DNA of 64,000 nucleotides. Origin: Haladaptatus halobius. GTDB taxonomy: Archaea > Halobacteriota > Halobacteria > Halobacteriales > Haladaptataceae. Under the pieces are notes generated by a model. That model did no database searches, was not told the DNA's origin, and was given only the letters and a program-made list of their open reading frames with translations. Shown here piece by piece: positions 17,461-27,395 of this stretch (positions are counted from its first letter, which is position 1; each line of letters starts with the position of its first letter). The stretch is from the NCBI RefSeq assembly GCF_020618475.1, contig NZ_CP085335.1, positions 1,550,001 through 1,614,000 on the forward strand. Reading direction: 5' to 3'. A program made the position numbers and the translations under genes.

Positions 17461-20400
17461 ATGAGTCAGGCGACTTTCTCTACGGAACCATATCTCAATT
17501 CGAATCTCTTCTCGGGGCATTATCTCGACGAACGCGTCGACAGCTTGGATGCGTGGGACTGTGACGAAGAAGTACGAGACGTGTTCGAGCGGCTTCGAAC
17601 GCTGTGGAACGCGGAGAAAAACCTCGTCGAGTCGTACGAAGAAGACGAGCTACTCGAATCGTGGATAGACGAAGTAGTGGACGTGCTCGGCTTCGGAAAG
17701 CTCTCCGAAACGACGCTCCCAGGTGGTGGTGGGTATACCGACCGACTGCTCTTCAATTCGACTGAAAAGCGACGCGAAGCCGCGTTCGAGAGAATGGAGG
17801 GACGGACGGGGGCGACGTACAATCTCGCATCCGCACTGCTCGAAGCGAAACGATGGGATGCATGTTTCACGGAGACGTTCCGCGAACAGCGTTCGTACCG
17901 AGACGCGTCCCACCAGGTGAAATACTACCTCGAACGGACGCCCGAGCACCTCCAGTGGGGAATCCTAACGAACGGGCGAAAGTGGCGACTTTATGGAACC
18001 AAAGACTACGAAACGGAGACCTACTACGAAGTGGATTTACCCGAGCTGCTCGAATCCAGTAGCTTCGAGGATTTCAAATACTTCTACGTTTTCTTCCGCT
18101 TCTCGGCGTTTCGTGAATCGAACGGCACGACGTTTCTCGATACAGTTTGGAACGAAAGCGAAACCGCGACACAGGAACTCGGTGCAGACCTCCAAGATAA
18201 CGTCTTCATCGCGCTTCGAGTGCTCGGGAAAGGGTTCGTCGAAACCAACGACCTCGATATCGGTCCGGGGGACGACGAGCGACTGGACGAGTTAAAAGAA
18301 CAATCGCTCGTGCTTCTGTACCGGCTCATGTTCATCCTCTACGCGGAGTCTCGACACCTCGTCAACCCAGGCGACCCATCCAGCCAACGAGAGTATGAGG
18401 AGAACTTCGGTCTCGACCAACTGCGTCTCGGCATCCTGGAGGAAGTCGGAAACGCGCCGTCGGAAAACGCGTTCGAACGGGAGTACAGCAGGTACTCCAC
18501 GTCGATGTGGAGTCAGTTGCAAAATCTCTTCTCGCTCATCGACACCGGAAAGGAGTCGCTCGGAATCCCACCCTACAACGGCGGGTTGTTCGACGAAGAC
18601 CACCACGAGTTCCTCGCTCAAAACGAGGTCGCGGACAGGTATCTTGCCGAAGTCATCTACCGACTTTCCACCACGCAAACCAAGGATGACTTCGTTCCTG
18701 CCGACTACGCCGACCTCGACACGCGACATCTCGGAACGATTTACGAAGGTCTGCTCGAATACGAGTTTCGCATCGCGCCGGCGCAATACGGCGCAGTCAC
18801 GGCGGGCGAGGGGCAAGTCCGGAAAGGCACAACCGATGTGAGCGTGGCGGATGCCGTCGAAACGGTCGAACGGGGAAGCCTGTACGTTGTAAACAACGAT
18901 GGCGAGCGAAAGGCCACGGGAGCGTACTACACGCCCGACTACGTGGTGACGTACATCGTCGAAGAGACGATCGACCCACTCGTCAAGGATGTCGAAGACC
19001 AACTCGGCGAAACCGATCTCGAACCGGGAACGGAGGAGTACGTCGTCGCGTTCTGGAAGCGCGTTACGAGCCTCAAGGTGCTCGACCCGGCGATGGGAAG
19101 CGGACACTTCCTCACGAAAGCCACCGGCTACCTCGCCGAACGGGTGATGGAGCGCGTCCGCGAGTTGGAAACCGCGACCCTCTTCGACGAACAGCGAGTT
19201 CGGCGCGAAATCTCCCGCGAGTGTATCTACGGGGTCGACCTGAACGGGATGGCGGTCGAACTGGCGAAACTCTCGATGTGGCTGGAAACCTTCGCCACGA
19301 ACCAACCCCTCGCCTTCCTCGACCACCACCTGAAGGTCGGAAATTCCCTCGTCGGATCGAACGTCAACGACGTCCTGCGTGACGACGGCGAAATCGTCGA
19401 TGACGACGGAGACGATGACACGACACGGATGACGTTCGCCCAGGTGTTCAAACGGGCACGCCAGCGCGCTCTGGAGCACGTTATGGAGTTGGTGCGAGAC
19501 CTACTCGCTATCGACAACGAAGCCCTCGCGGACATCAAGTCGATGGAGGAGATCTACGACGAAATCCGCGACGACCCCCTTTACCAGCGACTCTTCGGGA
19601 TGGCGAACGTCCACACCGCGGAACGATTCGATCTGGACGTGCCCGAAGACGCCTACGAGCGAATGGCCCGCGCCATCGACGACGAAGACGACTGGGCCGA
19701 AATCGAGGCGATCGACTGGTTCCGAACAGCGCAGGCGACGGCCGACGACGAACGGTTCTTCCACTGGGTACTGGAGTTCCCCGAAGTGTTCTTCGACGAA
19801 GGCGGGAAATCGATGGAGGAAACGGGGTTCGATGCGGTCATCGGAAATCCGCCGTGGGTGGACGTTAAAGGCTTGAAAAAACCGGAAGTGCTGTTCGATT
19901 TCTTCGAAACTAGTTACAACCGCGTGAATATTTACGCCGCATTCGTCGAACAAGCATCGTCGGTGCTCGTGGAAAGGGGTACCTTCGGATTCATCACGCC
20001 CAACTCGTATCTGACGCAAAGCTCGTATCTTCGGCTCCGAAAGCACGTCTTGGCGAGCTACGGAATCGATACGATCGTCAGACTACCCGATGGTGTTTTC
20101 TCGGGAGTCACCATGGAAACGGCTATCCTGATCGCCCGGCGCGGTACGTCCATCGAAAACGACGACGTCACTGCGATAGTTTACCGGCGAGATGACGATA
20201 TTTCGGTGATATCCGAAAACGGGGGAACCGTTCGTGAGTGTAACGTGGAGCGGTGGAAACGAACCGGCGAGATGATATTCGACGTCTTCTCGTCTCGTTT
20301 GGAAAAGGAGGTCGTCCAGAAAATAGAGGAAGGAAGCGGAAGGATAGAACAACAGTTCGAATCGTGCTTAGGTCTTACACCGTACGATAAACATCGAGGC

Positions 20401-21525
20401 CACACCGAAGAGCAGATCGACGAGCGAGTATTTCATTCCGACCGGAAGGAATCCGAGGGGTATCATCGAATAACGACCGGCAAAGGAATCCGAAGATATC
20501 GGTTGACCTGGGAAGGCGGCGAGTGGATACGATACGGTGGTTGGCTGGGCGCACACCGTGAAAAACGGTTCTTCACCGAACCGCGCTGTATCGTTCGACA
20601 AATCGTGTCACGCGATGAGCGCGGAATCCATGCAGCCTATTTCGACGAAGAGATGTTCCACGCGCAGGTCGGCTTCGTACTGCTCCCGAAAGATGGGAGC
20701 GAGGTGAGAGCGAGGAACCTCGTCGGAATACTCGATTCGAAACTCATGACGTTCTATCACCGAACGCGATTTTTGGACGAAAATAAGGATACGTTCCAAA
20801 AGATACTGATCCAAGATGCAATCGAATTCCCGCTTCCGAGCGGCTATCAAGGGTCTAATTCGTTAACCTATAACGTTCGAGAAATGGAGACCCTGCTCGA
20901 GAGGCGAAGCTCACTCACCCTCTCTCTCCTCGACCATCTCGGAATCAGCACCGAAGACGGCGTAACCGGCCCCGCAATCACCGATATCGGACTGACCCAA
21001 CCTCCGAAAGGTTCCGGAGGCTCCATCCTCCACGAGACCACGGAGACAAAGAACAACCTCAAAATCGAGCGGGTGGCTGTCGAGCGCGAATCGACCACCA
21101 CGGTCGAAATCGAACTCACGGTGCGATACAAACCCGAGAATTCGGCCGAGCACGAAACCGACCGGTACGGATACACTGAGACGGAGATCGTACCCGCGCT
21201 TCGAATCACGGAATTGGCCGAGGTAGAGGCAGATCTTATCGAATCGTTTGTCCCCGTGGCGGTGGACGAGGCCGGTGGGTTCGCTGCGTTCCGCGAGAAA
21301 GTTACCAAGACGAACTCGCCACTCGACCGACTGAAGAAACTCACCCTTCCCGACGTGGGCGACGTGCGAGATGGACTGGAGAGCTACGTGCGGACGAAAG
21401 AGCGGGTCGACGAACTGGACGAGAAAATCGAGCGAACTGACGACCGCATCGACGAAATCGTCTACGAACTGTACGGCTTGACCGACGAGGAGATCGGAAT
21501 AGTGGAAGAAGCGACGAAAGAATAG
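17461..21525 (+). CDS. Type IIG-like (Eco57I family) restriction-modification enzyme
   Basis: A 1354-residue single-chain enzyme. The N-terminal nuclease region shows a PD-(D/E)xK pattern: Asp94 (TDRLLF) and Glu128-Ala-Lys130 (LLEAKRW). The N6-adenine methylase core has motif I DPAMGSGHFL (residues 542-551) and motif IV NPPW (796-799). The C-terminal third is a TaqI-like target-recognition region ending in a coiled coil (KERVDELDEKIERTDDRIDE). An in-frame GTG at 17401 would add 20 residues, but MSQATFSTEPY fits better. No partner specificity gene is next to it, as expected for type IIG. BREX PglX is an alternative, but no BREX genes flank it and the nuclease motif argues against. Confidence 0.88.
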   Translation: MSQATFSTEPYLNSNLFSGHYLDERVDSLDAWDCDEEVRDVFERLRTLWNAEKNLVESYEEDELLESWIDEVVDVLGFGKLSETTLPGGGGYTDRLLFNSTEKRREAAFERMEGRTGATYNLASALLEAKRWDACFTETFREQRSYRDASHQVKYYLERTPEHLQWGILTNGRKWRLYGTKDYETETYYEVDLPELLESSSFEDFKYFYVFFRFSAFRESNGTTFLDTVWNESETATQELGADLQDNVFIALRVLGKGFVETNDLDIGPGDDERLDELKEQSLVLLYRLMFILYAESRHLVNPGDPSSQREYEENFGLDQLRLGILEEVGNAPSENAFEREYSRYSTSMWSQLQNLFSLIDTGKESLGIPPYNGGLFDEDHHEFLAQNEVADRYLAEVIYRLSTTQTKDDFVPADYADLDTRHLGTIYEGLLEYEFRIAPAQYGAVTAGEGQVRKGTTDVSVADAVETVERGSLYVVNNDGERKATGAYYTPDYVVTYIVEETIDPLVKDVEDQLGETDLEPGTEEYVVAFWKRVTSLKVLDPAMGSGHFLTKATGYLAERVMERVRELETATLFDEQRVRREISRECIYGVDLNGMAVELAKLSMWLETFATNQPLAFLDHHLKVGNSLVGSNVNDVLRDDGEIVDDDGDDDTTRMTFAQVFKRARQRALEHVMELVRDLLAIDNEALADIKSMEEIYDEIRDDPLYQRLFGMANVHTAERFDLDVPEDAYERMARAIDDEDDWAEIEAIDWFRTAQATADDERFFHWVLEFPEVFFDEGGKSMEETGFDAVIGNPPWVDVKGLKKPEVLFDFFETSYNRVNIYAAFVEQASSVLVERGTFGFITPNSYLTQSSYLRLRKHVLASYGIDTIVRLPDGVFSGVTMETAILIARRGTSIENDDVTAIVYRRDDDISVISENGGTVRECNVERWKRTGEMIFDVFSSRLEKEVVQKIEEGSGRIEQQFESCLGLTPYDKHRGHTEEQIDERVFHSDRKESEGYHRITTGKGIRRYRLTWEGGEWIRYGGWLGAHREKRFFTEPRCIVRQIVSRDERGIHAAYFDEEMFHAQVGFVLLPKDGSEVRARNLVGILDSKLMTFYHRTRFLDENKDTFQKILIQDAIEFPLPSGYQGSNSLTYNVREMETLLERRSSLTLSLLDHLGISTEDGVTGPAITDIGLTQPPKGSGGSILHETTETKNNLKIERVAVERESTTTVEIELTVRYKPENSAEHETDRYGYTETEIVPALRITELAEVEADLIESFVPVAVDEAGGFAAFREKVTKTNSPLDRLKKLTLPDVGDVRDGLESYVRTKERVDELDEKIERTDDRIDEIVYELYGLTDEEIGIVEEATKE

Positions 21526-21573
21526 CGTCCGATAACCGTGTCGATAGGGAATACGCCGCACGACAGAGAGCGG

Positions 21574-22896
21574 TCACGTTCCCGCGAGTTCGAACGTGTA
21601 AAGTCCGGTGAACGTATCGCTCGCGACGACGAATTCGCGCGTCGCGTCGTACGCCGCCTTCCACGCCATCGGCGGTTGACCGAGTTGTGCGACCTTCTCG
21701 TTCGGCGTCAGTGCGCTCGCACCATCGTCCGTCGGATACCGGTCTATCGGCTGTGGACTCGTCGGGTCGGTGATGTCGTACATCACGACACCTTCGTGCC
21801 AGTCGGCGCTGACGACGAGCGTCGCGTCCCCCTGCGGAACGATGCTGAAGTGATGGCCCGTCCAGTCGAATCGCTCGGCGTAGTCGTCCGCCATGCGCTT
21901 TGCGTTCGGCGAGACGGTAAACCCGACTGGGATGGGATTCGAAATCGACCCGTCCTTCCACCCGACGTCGAAGACGTGTTTTCCGCCTGGAACGCCTTGC
22001 GGTCGCTCGTCTCCCATGACGAGTAGCTCGCGTCGGGGATCGAAGTGGCCGTGGTGCGCGCTCCCGAACGCTTCCTCGCCGACTCGTGTCCCGTCGTACG
22101 ACTTTCGCTCCACGTAGTCGAAGCGCCCGACTTCGACCGGATTTCGCGGGTCGCTCACGTCGTAGATGATGAATCCGACGAACCGCCCCGCCTGGAACGC
22201 GGAACAGAGTAACTCCCGCTCTGGGTCGACGGAGATGTCGTGACACGCTCCCTGCGGACCGTGCTGGCCGAGTTTGCGCGGGGTTGAGGGGTCGGAAACA
22301 TCGTACACGTCAAATCCGTTCGTCTTCAAGTCGTAGTTCACCGCGTAGAGAACCGGCTTCGTCGGGTGGGGCGTCAGGTTGTGCGATTTCCCCTCGGAGA
22401 TTCTTCCGACGACTTTCGGAGTGTTCGGCGTTCCCGACGCGTAGCCGTAGTCCACAATCTCGAAGTTTCCGTCCCACGTCCTCTCTATCGCTCGATGGTA
22501 CAGCCCGTTTCGGGAGTCGAACTTGACGTCCAAGTTCGGCGCGTCGTTCGAGTTGCCGAGGTAATGAACTCGTTTCGGGGCGGCCGGGTCGGAGAGGTCA
22601 ACCAGATAGGTGCCATTGACGCCCCATTTGGTCCCGACGACTGCGTAGCGGCCATCGTCTCGAACGGACACCTCCGAATAACCGCCATCGGGGGAAGACT
22701 GCGCGGAGGGCTGTAATCGGCCCAGTTTCCGCAGCGTTAACCGACGGGGGTCGACGGTTTCGGTGGTCGACGTCGTCCCTTCCTTGCGATTCTTACTCAG
22801 AAAACTGGAACATCCGGCGAGCAGCGTTCCCGCGAGGGCCGTGCCGGAACGTACGAGCAGCCGACGGCGGGTCGGTGAATCGCGCGGGTGGGTCAT
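21574..22896 (-). CDS. Tat lipoprotein with LVIVD beta-propeller repeats
   Basis: 440 residues. Tat motif TRRRLLVRSG and lipobox LLAGC (about residue 29). The body is made of LVIVD-type blades, seen as TYLVDLSDPAAPKRV, GFDVYDVSDPSTPRKLG, GFIIYDVSDPRNPVEVG and GVVMYDITDPTSPQPID. Such proteins form surface propellers of unknown ligand. It is convergent with the restriction enzyme gene (48-base gap). Confidence 0.88.
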   Translation of the reverse strand: MTHPRDSPTRRRLLVRSGTALAGTLLAGCSSFLSKNRKEGTTSTTETVDPRRLTLRKLGRLQPSAQSSPDGGYSEVSVRDDGRYAVVGTKWGVNGTYLVDLSDPAAPKRVHYLGNSNDAPNLDVKFDSRNGLYHRAIERTWDGNFEIVDYGYASGTPNTPKVVGRISEGKSHNLTPHPTKPVLYAVNYDLKTNGFDVYDVSDPSTPRKLGQHGPQGACHDISVDPERELLCSAFQAGRFVGFIIYDVSDPRNPVEVGRFDYVERKSYDGTRVGEEAFGSAHHGHFDPRRELLVMGDERPQGVPGGKHVFDVGWKDGSISNPIPVGFTVSPNAKRMADDYAERFDWTGHHFSIVPQGDATLVVSADWHEGVVMYDITDPTSPQPIDRYPTDDGASALTPNEKVAQLGQPPMAWKAAYDATREFVVASDTFTGLYTFELAGT

Positions 22897-23029
22897 CGAT
22901 GATCACTCGGGGATAGATATGGCGGCCTCGTCGTTTGTTATGCGCCGTCTGAATCTGATACTAAGAGAGCAATCGTTTCCTACCTCCTGATTTTGGATAG
23001 TTTAGATACAGTTCGTTTTCCGCTCACCG

Positions 23030-24032
23030 GTGGATGAGCACGCGCTACGCGGTTCTCACCGCAGGACTACCTCGACAAACGCAAAATCGAACAACGCAGG
23101 AGCACATGGCGGAATGACCGCTATCCACTGCGCATCTACTCCAGTGGTTAGACGAAAACGACGTCACCTACATCAACGACCTCAACCCATATACCATCAA
23201 CAAGTTCCTCAGACACCGCCAACAAGACGATATTGCGATACAGATCTACAAGAACAACGTCACGATAATTCATGGCTTCATGAAGTTCCGCGCCAACAAC
23301 GGTCTCGTAGACGGCGAGCTTGTCGATGCAGTAGAAACCCCAGTAGTCGAGAACGGCGAAGACGTGGATGATACCTCGATTGACCCAGACCTCGTAGAAA
23401 GCATTCTCGACTATCTCTACAAATACGAAGACGCCGAGCGGAAGCACTGCGTCTTCCAACTGATATGGTATACCTGTATGCGCATGGGAACCGTTCGCGC
23501 TCTGGACGTGGACGACTTCTCGGCTAAAAACAGGAGCTAAACGTGCGCCATCGACCAGAAAGTGAGACGCCATTGAAGAACGGCTACGCTGCGGAACGTA
23601 CCGTAAACCTTGGAAAGAAGACAGCCGATTTACTCGAAGACTACGTCGACCTGAAACGCCACGACATTGAGGATGAGTAGGACGGCGTCCGCTATTCACA
23701 ACGCGACAAGGCAGACTCTCAGTGAATTGGCTTCGAGTAGAAATATACGGACTCACGAGACCCTGTGGCTCCACATGTACGTGTCCACACAACCGCGACA
23801 TCCACGAGTGCAAAGCAGCGCAAGTGATAACACACCTCTGAAATGTCCGACGTCAGTTAGCCCACATCCACTGCGTCGGGGCGCTATCACGCAGCATATG
23901 AAGGATGAATGGCCGGTAGAAGAGTTGAGTAAGCGTGCAAATGTCTCCACGAAGATTCTGGAAAAGTACTATAACGTGATGACCGAGCGAGAAGAGGCCG
24001 CTCGGCGAAAAAAGTACAAGAAAGACATATAG
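23030..24032 (+). pseudogene. Decayed tyrosine recombinase (integrase)
   Basis: Pieces of one integrase lie in order but in shifting frames. The N-terminal core-binding part is SPQDYLDKRKIEQRRSTWR, then after a frameshift near 23135 LLQWLDENDVTYINDLNPY. The first catalytic Arg box is YTCMRMGTVRALDVDDF. A frameshift near 23530 and a TAG at 23678 follow; the C-terminus resumes with PHPLRRGAITQHMKD (His/Arg box) and the nucleophile Tyr in VSTKILEKYYNVMTE. At least three frame changes and stops make it non-functional. It lies 1.5 kb from the 3' end of tRNA-Trp in AT-richer DNA, consistent with an old integrated element. Confidence 0.9.
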
Positions 24033-24248
24033 AACGAGAGGGGAGTGAATTACTTTCACTCCGGCTGGCAGGCGTTTACCAGCGATGAGTTCAGGGTTTA
24101 GAGATGATAGTGAAGTCCGAAAATAATGGATGTGGTCAAAAACCTAATAAATAATGGAACTTGCTTCTACGAACACGATTTTCAGGAAGTGAGAATCGGT
24201 ACCGGTATTTTTTACCAGAAAGATGTTGGTCATTAATGGACTACGCCC

Positions 24249-25079
24249 ATGAACCACGATCCCGATCGCCGCACACTCCTCACAGTAACTTGCGCAACGC
24301 TCGCTGGTGCAACGCTCGCAGGCTGCCTCTCATCGGCAAATCCCGGCAGGACAAATGACGAGACGTCGACCACCACAACAACTACCGAACCAGATATGAC
24401 CGTCAAGGTCGGCCCAGGAGGAAATTTCACGTTCGAACCACCCGAACTTGAAGTTCGGCCAGGGACCACCGTCCAATGGATCTGGGAATCCGATTCCCAC
24501 AACGTTGTCGTGAGAAGCCAGCCGACAGACGCGAACTGGGACGGATCCCTCGGCCCGAAGTCTAAAGTCTACGAAACCGGGTATAGCTTCACGCACACCT
24601 TCGACGTCCTTGGCTCATACGAGTATTACTGTCAGCCCCATCTGGCGGCGGGAATGACCGGGACAGTCATCGTAACGAAGTCACCAAGTGAAACCACCAC
24701 GTCAGAGTCAGCACCGCACACCGACTCCGGAGAAGTAGAGGACATACAGCCGAACGAACCCCAAACAATCAGGGATCTAACTGGGCAGAGTGAGATAACG
24801 GTCACTGTTGGCCCGGATGGCACGCTCCAATTCGATCCGGCAGGGGCTCGAATCTCCTCTGGGGCGACTATCACGTGGGTCTGGGAGTCGAATACCCACA
24901 ACGTCATCCCCGAGAGTCAGCCTGATGAAGCCAATTGGAAAGGGACGCCCGGTGCGCCGAGTAAGAGGTACGACTCCGGCTACACGTACTCGCACACGTT
25001 CGCCACGCCTGGAATGTACGAGTACTACTGTCAACCGCACAAGAGCGCCGGGATGACTGGAAAGTTGATCGTCGAATAA
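24249..25079 (+). CDS. Two-domain halocyanin lipoprotein
   Basis: 276 residues. Tat-like signal DRRTLLTVTC with lipobox LAGC (about residue 26). Two halocyanin domains follow, each with the copper set: SDSHNVVVRS plus YYCQPHLAAGM in the first, and SNTHNVIPES plus YYCQPHKSAGM in the second, joined by a Ser/Thr/Glu linker. Carries electrons on the outer membrane face. The two domains are similar, showing internal duplication. It sits between the dead integrase and tRNA-Trp, so it may be cargo of the former element. Confidence 0.9.
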   Translation: MNHDPDRRTLLTVTCATLAGATLAGCLSSANPGRTNDETSTTTTTTEPDMTVKVGPGGNFTFEPPELEVRPGTTVQWIWESDSHNVVVRSQPTDANWDGSLGPKSKVYETGYSFTHTFDVLGSYEYYCQPHLAAGMTGTVIVTKSPSETTTSESAPHTDSGEVEDIQPNEPQTIRDLTGQSEITVTVGPDGTLQFDPAGARISSGATITWVWESNTHNVIPESQPDEANWKGTPGAPSKRYDSGYTYSHTFATPGMYEYYCQPHKSAGMTGKLIVE

Positions 25080-25530
25080 TCCCCCAATTGTCTCTCTATC
25101 TCCACTTCCGCTGACAAGAATGCCCTCCTCCAACGGGATGATTCAGAGAACGGTTTCCAGCTTTTTGCCTTACTAAAATCCTCTTCCGGCTTGCAGTTAC
25201 TGACCTGCCGAGTTAGTTGGTTAACATACACTGAGAATAGCTCTCGCTGGAAGAGAGAAACTGGAGATGATTGAGGGCGTGGCGGCGTTCTCGTCCAGTG
25301 AGTGATTTTGCTCTGTGTGTTTTTTTGAATAGTGACTACGCCGATTTTTGTCTACGTCAACTATATTATAATTATGGAAAAATTTTCACTTTCAGGGAGC
25401 TACCGTAATACTAATCGCTTGACGGCAGTGCGTCCATTCGACAATCGAATGAAGTCGTTCCTCAGTATACTGATATTGTATATAAGGAAGCCAACGCCTC
25501 ATGTGCATTAAGGATAATTCGATAATGGCA
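25080..25530. other. Gene-free AT-rich spacer next to tRNA-Trp
   Basis: About 450 bases without a convincing gene. A 66-codon minus-strand frame (25031-25231) overlaps the halocyanin end and has no protein-like features. The part from about 25310 to 25420 is especially AT-rich with T and A runs. I see no second copy of the tRNA 3' end here. Confidence 0.5.
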
Positions 25531-25706
25531 TGGGGTCGGAGGGATTTGAACCCCCGATCGACTGATATCTCCGGTGCGCCTCGGAACTCCAGAGGGTCGT
25601 CAACGCGAGCGATGATCAGTCACTCGCTCGGTATATCAGTCTGGAGTTTCGTCCCGGGCGCGTAGCCTCTGGAGTCAGTCGCCATCCCTGGCTTGGCCAC
25701 GACCCC
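25531..25706 (-). tRNA. tRNA-Trp (CCA) with a 102-nt intron
   Basis: On the minus strand, exon 1 is 25706-25669 (starts GGGGTCGTGG) and exon 2 is 25566-25531 (ends CCTCCGACCCCA). Joined they give 74 nt with a 7-bp acceptor stem, anticodon arm ACTGA-CTCCAGA-TCAGT and the T-loop GGTTCAAATC. The anticodon is CCA. The intron sits between positions 37 and 38, the canonical place. It holds TCTGGAGT, complementary to the anticodon loop, and ACTGATAT, complementary to the exon 2 junction, as in the haloarchaeal Trp intron that guides 2'-O-methylation. CCA is not encoded beyond the discriminator base. Confidence 0.95.
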
Positions 25707-25749
25707 GCAAACCTTCGTAGGTGGAAACTACCTAAAGGGATTTCGATTT

Positions 25750-25974
25750 CTACTCCTCGCGTTTCTGCCAATCGCAGTCCTGACACTTGTGTCCGGTGAC
25801 GTACGCCGTCACGCTCGGCATGTAGCCGACCTTCAGCACGTCACCGCCGCACTCCGGACACTCTCGCTCCGCGTCCTCGATGCGTTCGGCCTCCATCACC
25901 GACTCGCCCTCTATCATCTCCGCCAGTTTCTTCGGCGTGACCATCCGCCCCTGAACGACGCGATTCTCGGTCAT
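25750..25974 (-). CDS. DUF5795-like zinc-ribbon protein
   Basis: 74 residues from MTENRVVQGRMVTPKKLAEM. A CPECGGDVLKVGY and CQDCDW pair forms a four-Cys zinc ribbon. The sequence matches what I recall of haloarchaeal DUF5795, which is commonly next to DUF5794 as here. A second ATG one codon upstream is possible. Function unknown. Confidence 0.8.
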   Translation of the reverse strand: MTENRVVQGRMVTPKKLAEMIEGESVMEAERIEDAERECPECGGDVLKVGYMPSVTAYVTGHKCQDCDWQKREE

Positions 25975-26035
25975 CATCGGAACACGAACGCGAGAGCGGA
26001 AAAACGTCTAGGACGCCCGAAACGGTCGAACGGCG

Positions 26036-26932
26036 TTACAGCCACGGACGGCGCTCGTCGCCGTCCTCCTCGCCGGGGTAGCCGTAGGCCGAGTCTGAGT
26101 TCTCGCCGCCGTCGGTGACCGCGGGGGAACCCTCCAACTCCCGCGGTTCGCTCGGCGCATCCGGTGAACTCGACGGCTTCTCGGGCGCGTCCGCGTCGGC
26201 TGCCGCTCGTTCGCCGGGGTCGAGCGCCAGCAGGCAGGTGACCGCGAGGACGGCCAGCGGCGCGCGTCCGGGTGCGAAGCCGAGGATTGACAGCGGTAGG
26301 ACGCCCAGCGCGACGGCGCTCCCGAACCGGAAGCGGTCGATGTCGACGACTTGGCGCAGCCACGGCGCGAACAGGGCGACCGCGAGGGCGAACGCGACGC
26401 CGCTTCCCGCCGCCGCGGCGGCGTGGACGACGCGAGTTTCGTCGAGCGTCGTCACCAGTTCGAAGCCCGCGGGTTGGAGGCTGGCGAGCATCCCGAGACC
26501 GATGATGACTCCGGGGCTGGGCAGGACCTCCCCGACGCGCGCGCTCGCTGTCTTGGCGGCGATGGCGGCGATGACCAGCGCGGCGAATCGCTTGAATACG
26601 TCCATGTCCAGGGCGCTCGCGATGGTCGGCGCGAACGCGGCTTCGACCGCCGCCAGTGCGATAAGTCCGACGCCGACCGCGAGCACGGTCGTCGCCTGCT
26701 CGCTGGGCGTTCCGTCCATCTCCGCGAGGATAACGGCGACGGTCGCGCTCCCGCCGAAAACGAGCAGTCCAACCTGCACGATGCCGACCCACGAATCGAG
26801 CGCCCCGGCGAGAACCATCGCGGGGAAGATACCGTCGACGAGGGGTAGACCCATGACGGTCGCTAACAGCTTCGTCGTACCGCCTACCTGTTGCTCCAAC
26901 CGGTAGGCGATCGGGTGTTGGGAACTACTCAT
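26036..26932 (-). CDS. DUF5794-like multi-pass membrane protein
   Basis: 298 residues with about eight hydrophobic helices (MVLAGALDSWVGIVQVGLLV through SAVALGVLPLSILGF) and an acidic cytoplasmic tail after residue 235. I recall this as DUF5794. It is in the same direction as the DUF5795 gene with a 62-base gap, so the two may be co-transcribed. No transporter motif recognised. Confidence 0.78.
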   Translation of the reverse strand: MSSSQHPIAYRLEQQVGGTTKLLATVMGLPLVDGIFPAMVLAGALDSWVGIVQVGLLVFGGSATVAVILAEMDGTPSEQATTVLAVGVGLIALAAVEAAFAPTIASALDMDVFKRFAALVIAAIAAKTASARVGEVLPSPGVIIGLGMLASLQPAGFELVTTLDETRVVHAAAAAGSGVAFALAVALFAPWLRQVVDIDRFRFGSAVALGVLPLSILGFAPGRAPLAVLAVTCLLALDPGERAAADADAPEKPSSSPDAPSEPRELEGSPAVTDGGENSDSAYGYPGEEDGDERRPWL

Positions 26933-27395
26933 CGACTAGCTGCGATACCCCTGACCCGTGGGTGACGGGTGATGATACCTGCGGTGCGACCGACGCCGCC
27001 GTCGGAGATTCCCCGCAAGCGATTTCCCTACCAGTGTAAATGTGGCGCGCATTTTCCCGAAAATCGCAGTCGGACTGAAAGAGTCGTCGCTCGTCCGAAC
27101 AGCAATGCGCTCTACAATGGAACTGGTAGAGTCCATACACGAGTTTATCGCCGTTTATTGCTTAAGTGTTGCGTGAGAGGTGCCCCCATAGGGCGCAAAA
27201 TAACGGAGAGAAACGGCATCAGACTTGGCCATTTTTTACCAGATTCGTCCATTCGCCGGCCGTTCTTCAGTGACGACCGCGACGATACCGAATGCTCGGC
27301 GACGATACGCACGACTGTGTACAGAAGACGAGCGTCCTCACGCCAGAGTAGCACAATCTCGCAACGTTTTTCAGGGGGCGCCTCGTTCGCATTAC
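26933..27395. other. Divergent intergenic region before guaB
   Basis: About 460 bases between the divergent DUF5794 and guaB genes. The frames present are short and unlike proteins. It is AT-richer around 27140-27160 (TTTATTGCTTAAGTGTTGC), likely to hold promoter elements for both directions. No terminator or riboswitch is evident. Confidence 0.4.

Noticed and set aside
18292..19479. 395-codon minus-strand frame inside the restriction-methylase gene
   Set aside because: Antisense of coding DNA with no protein features.
17461..21525. BREX PglX
   Set aside because: No BREX partner genes nearby and the N-terminal nuclease pattern fits type IIG.
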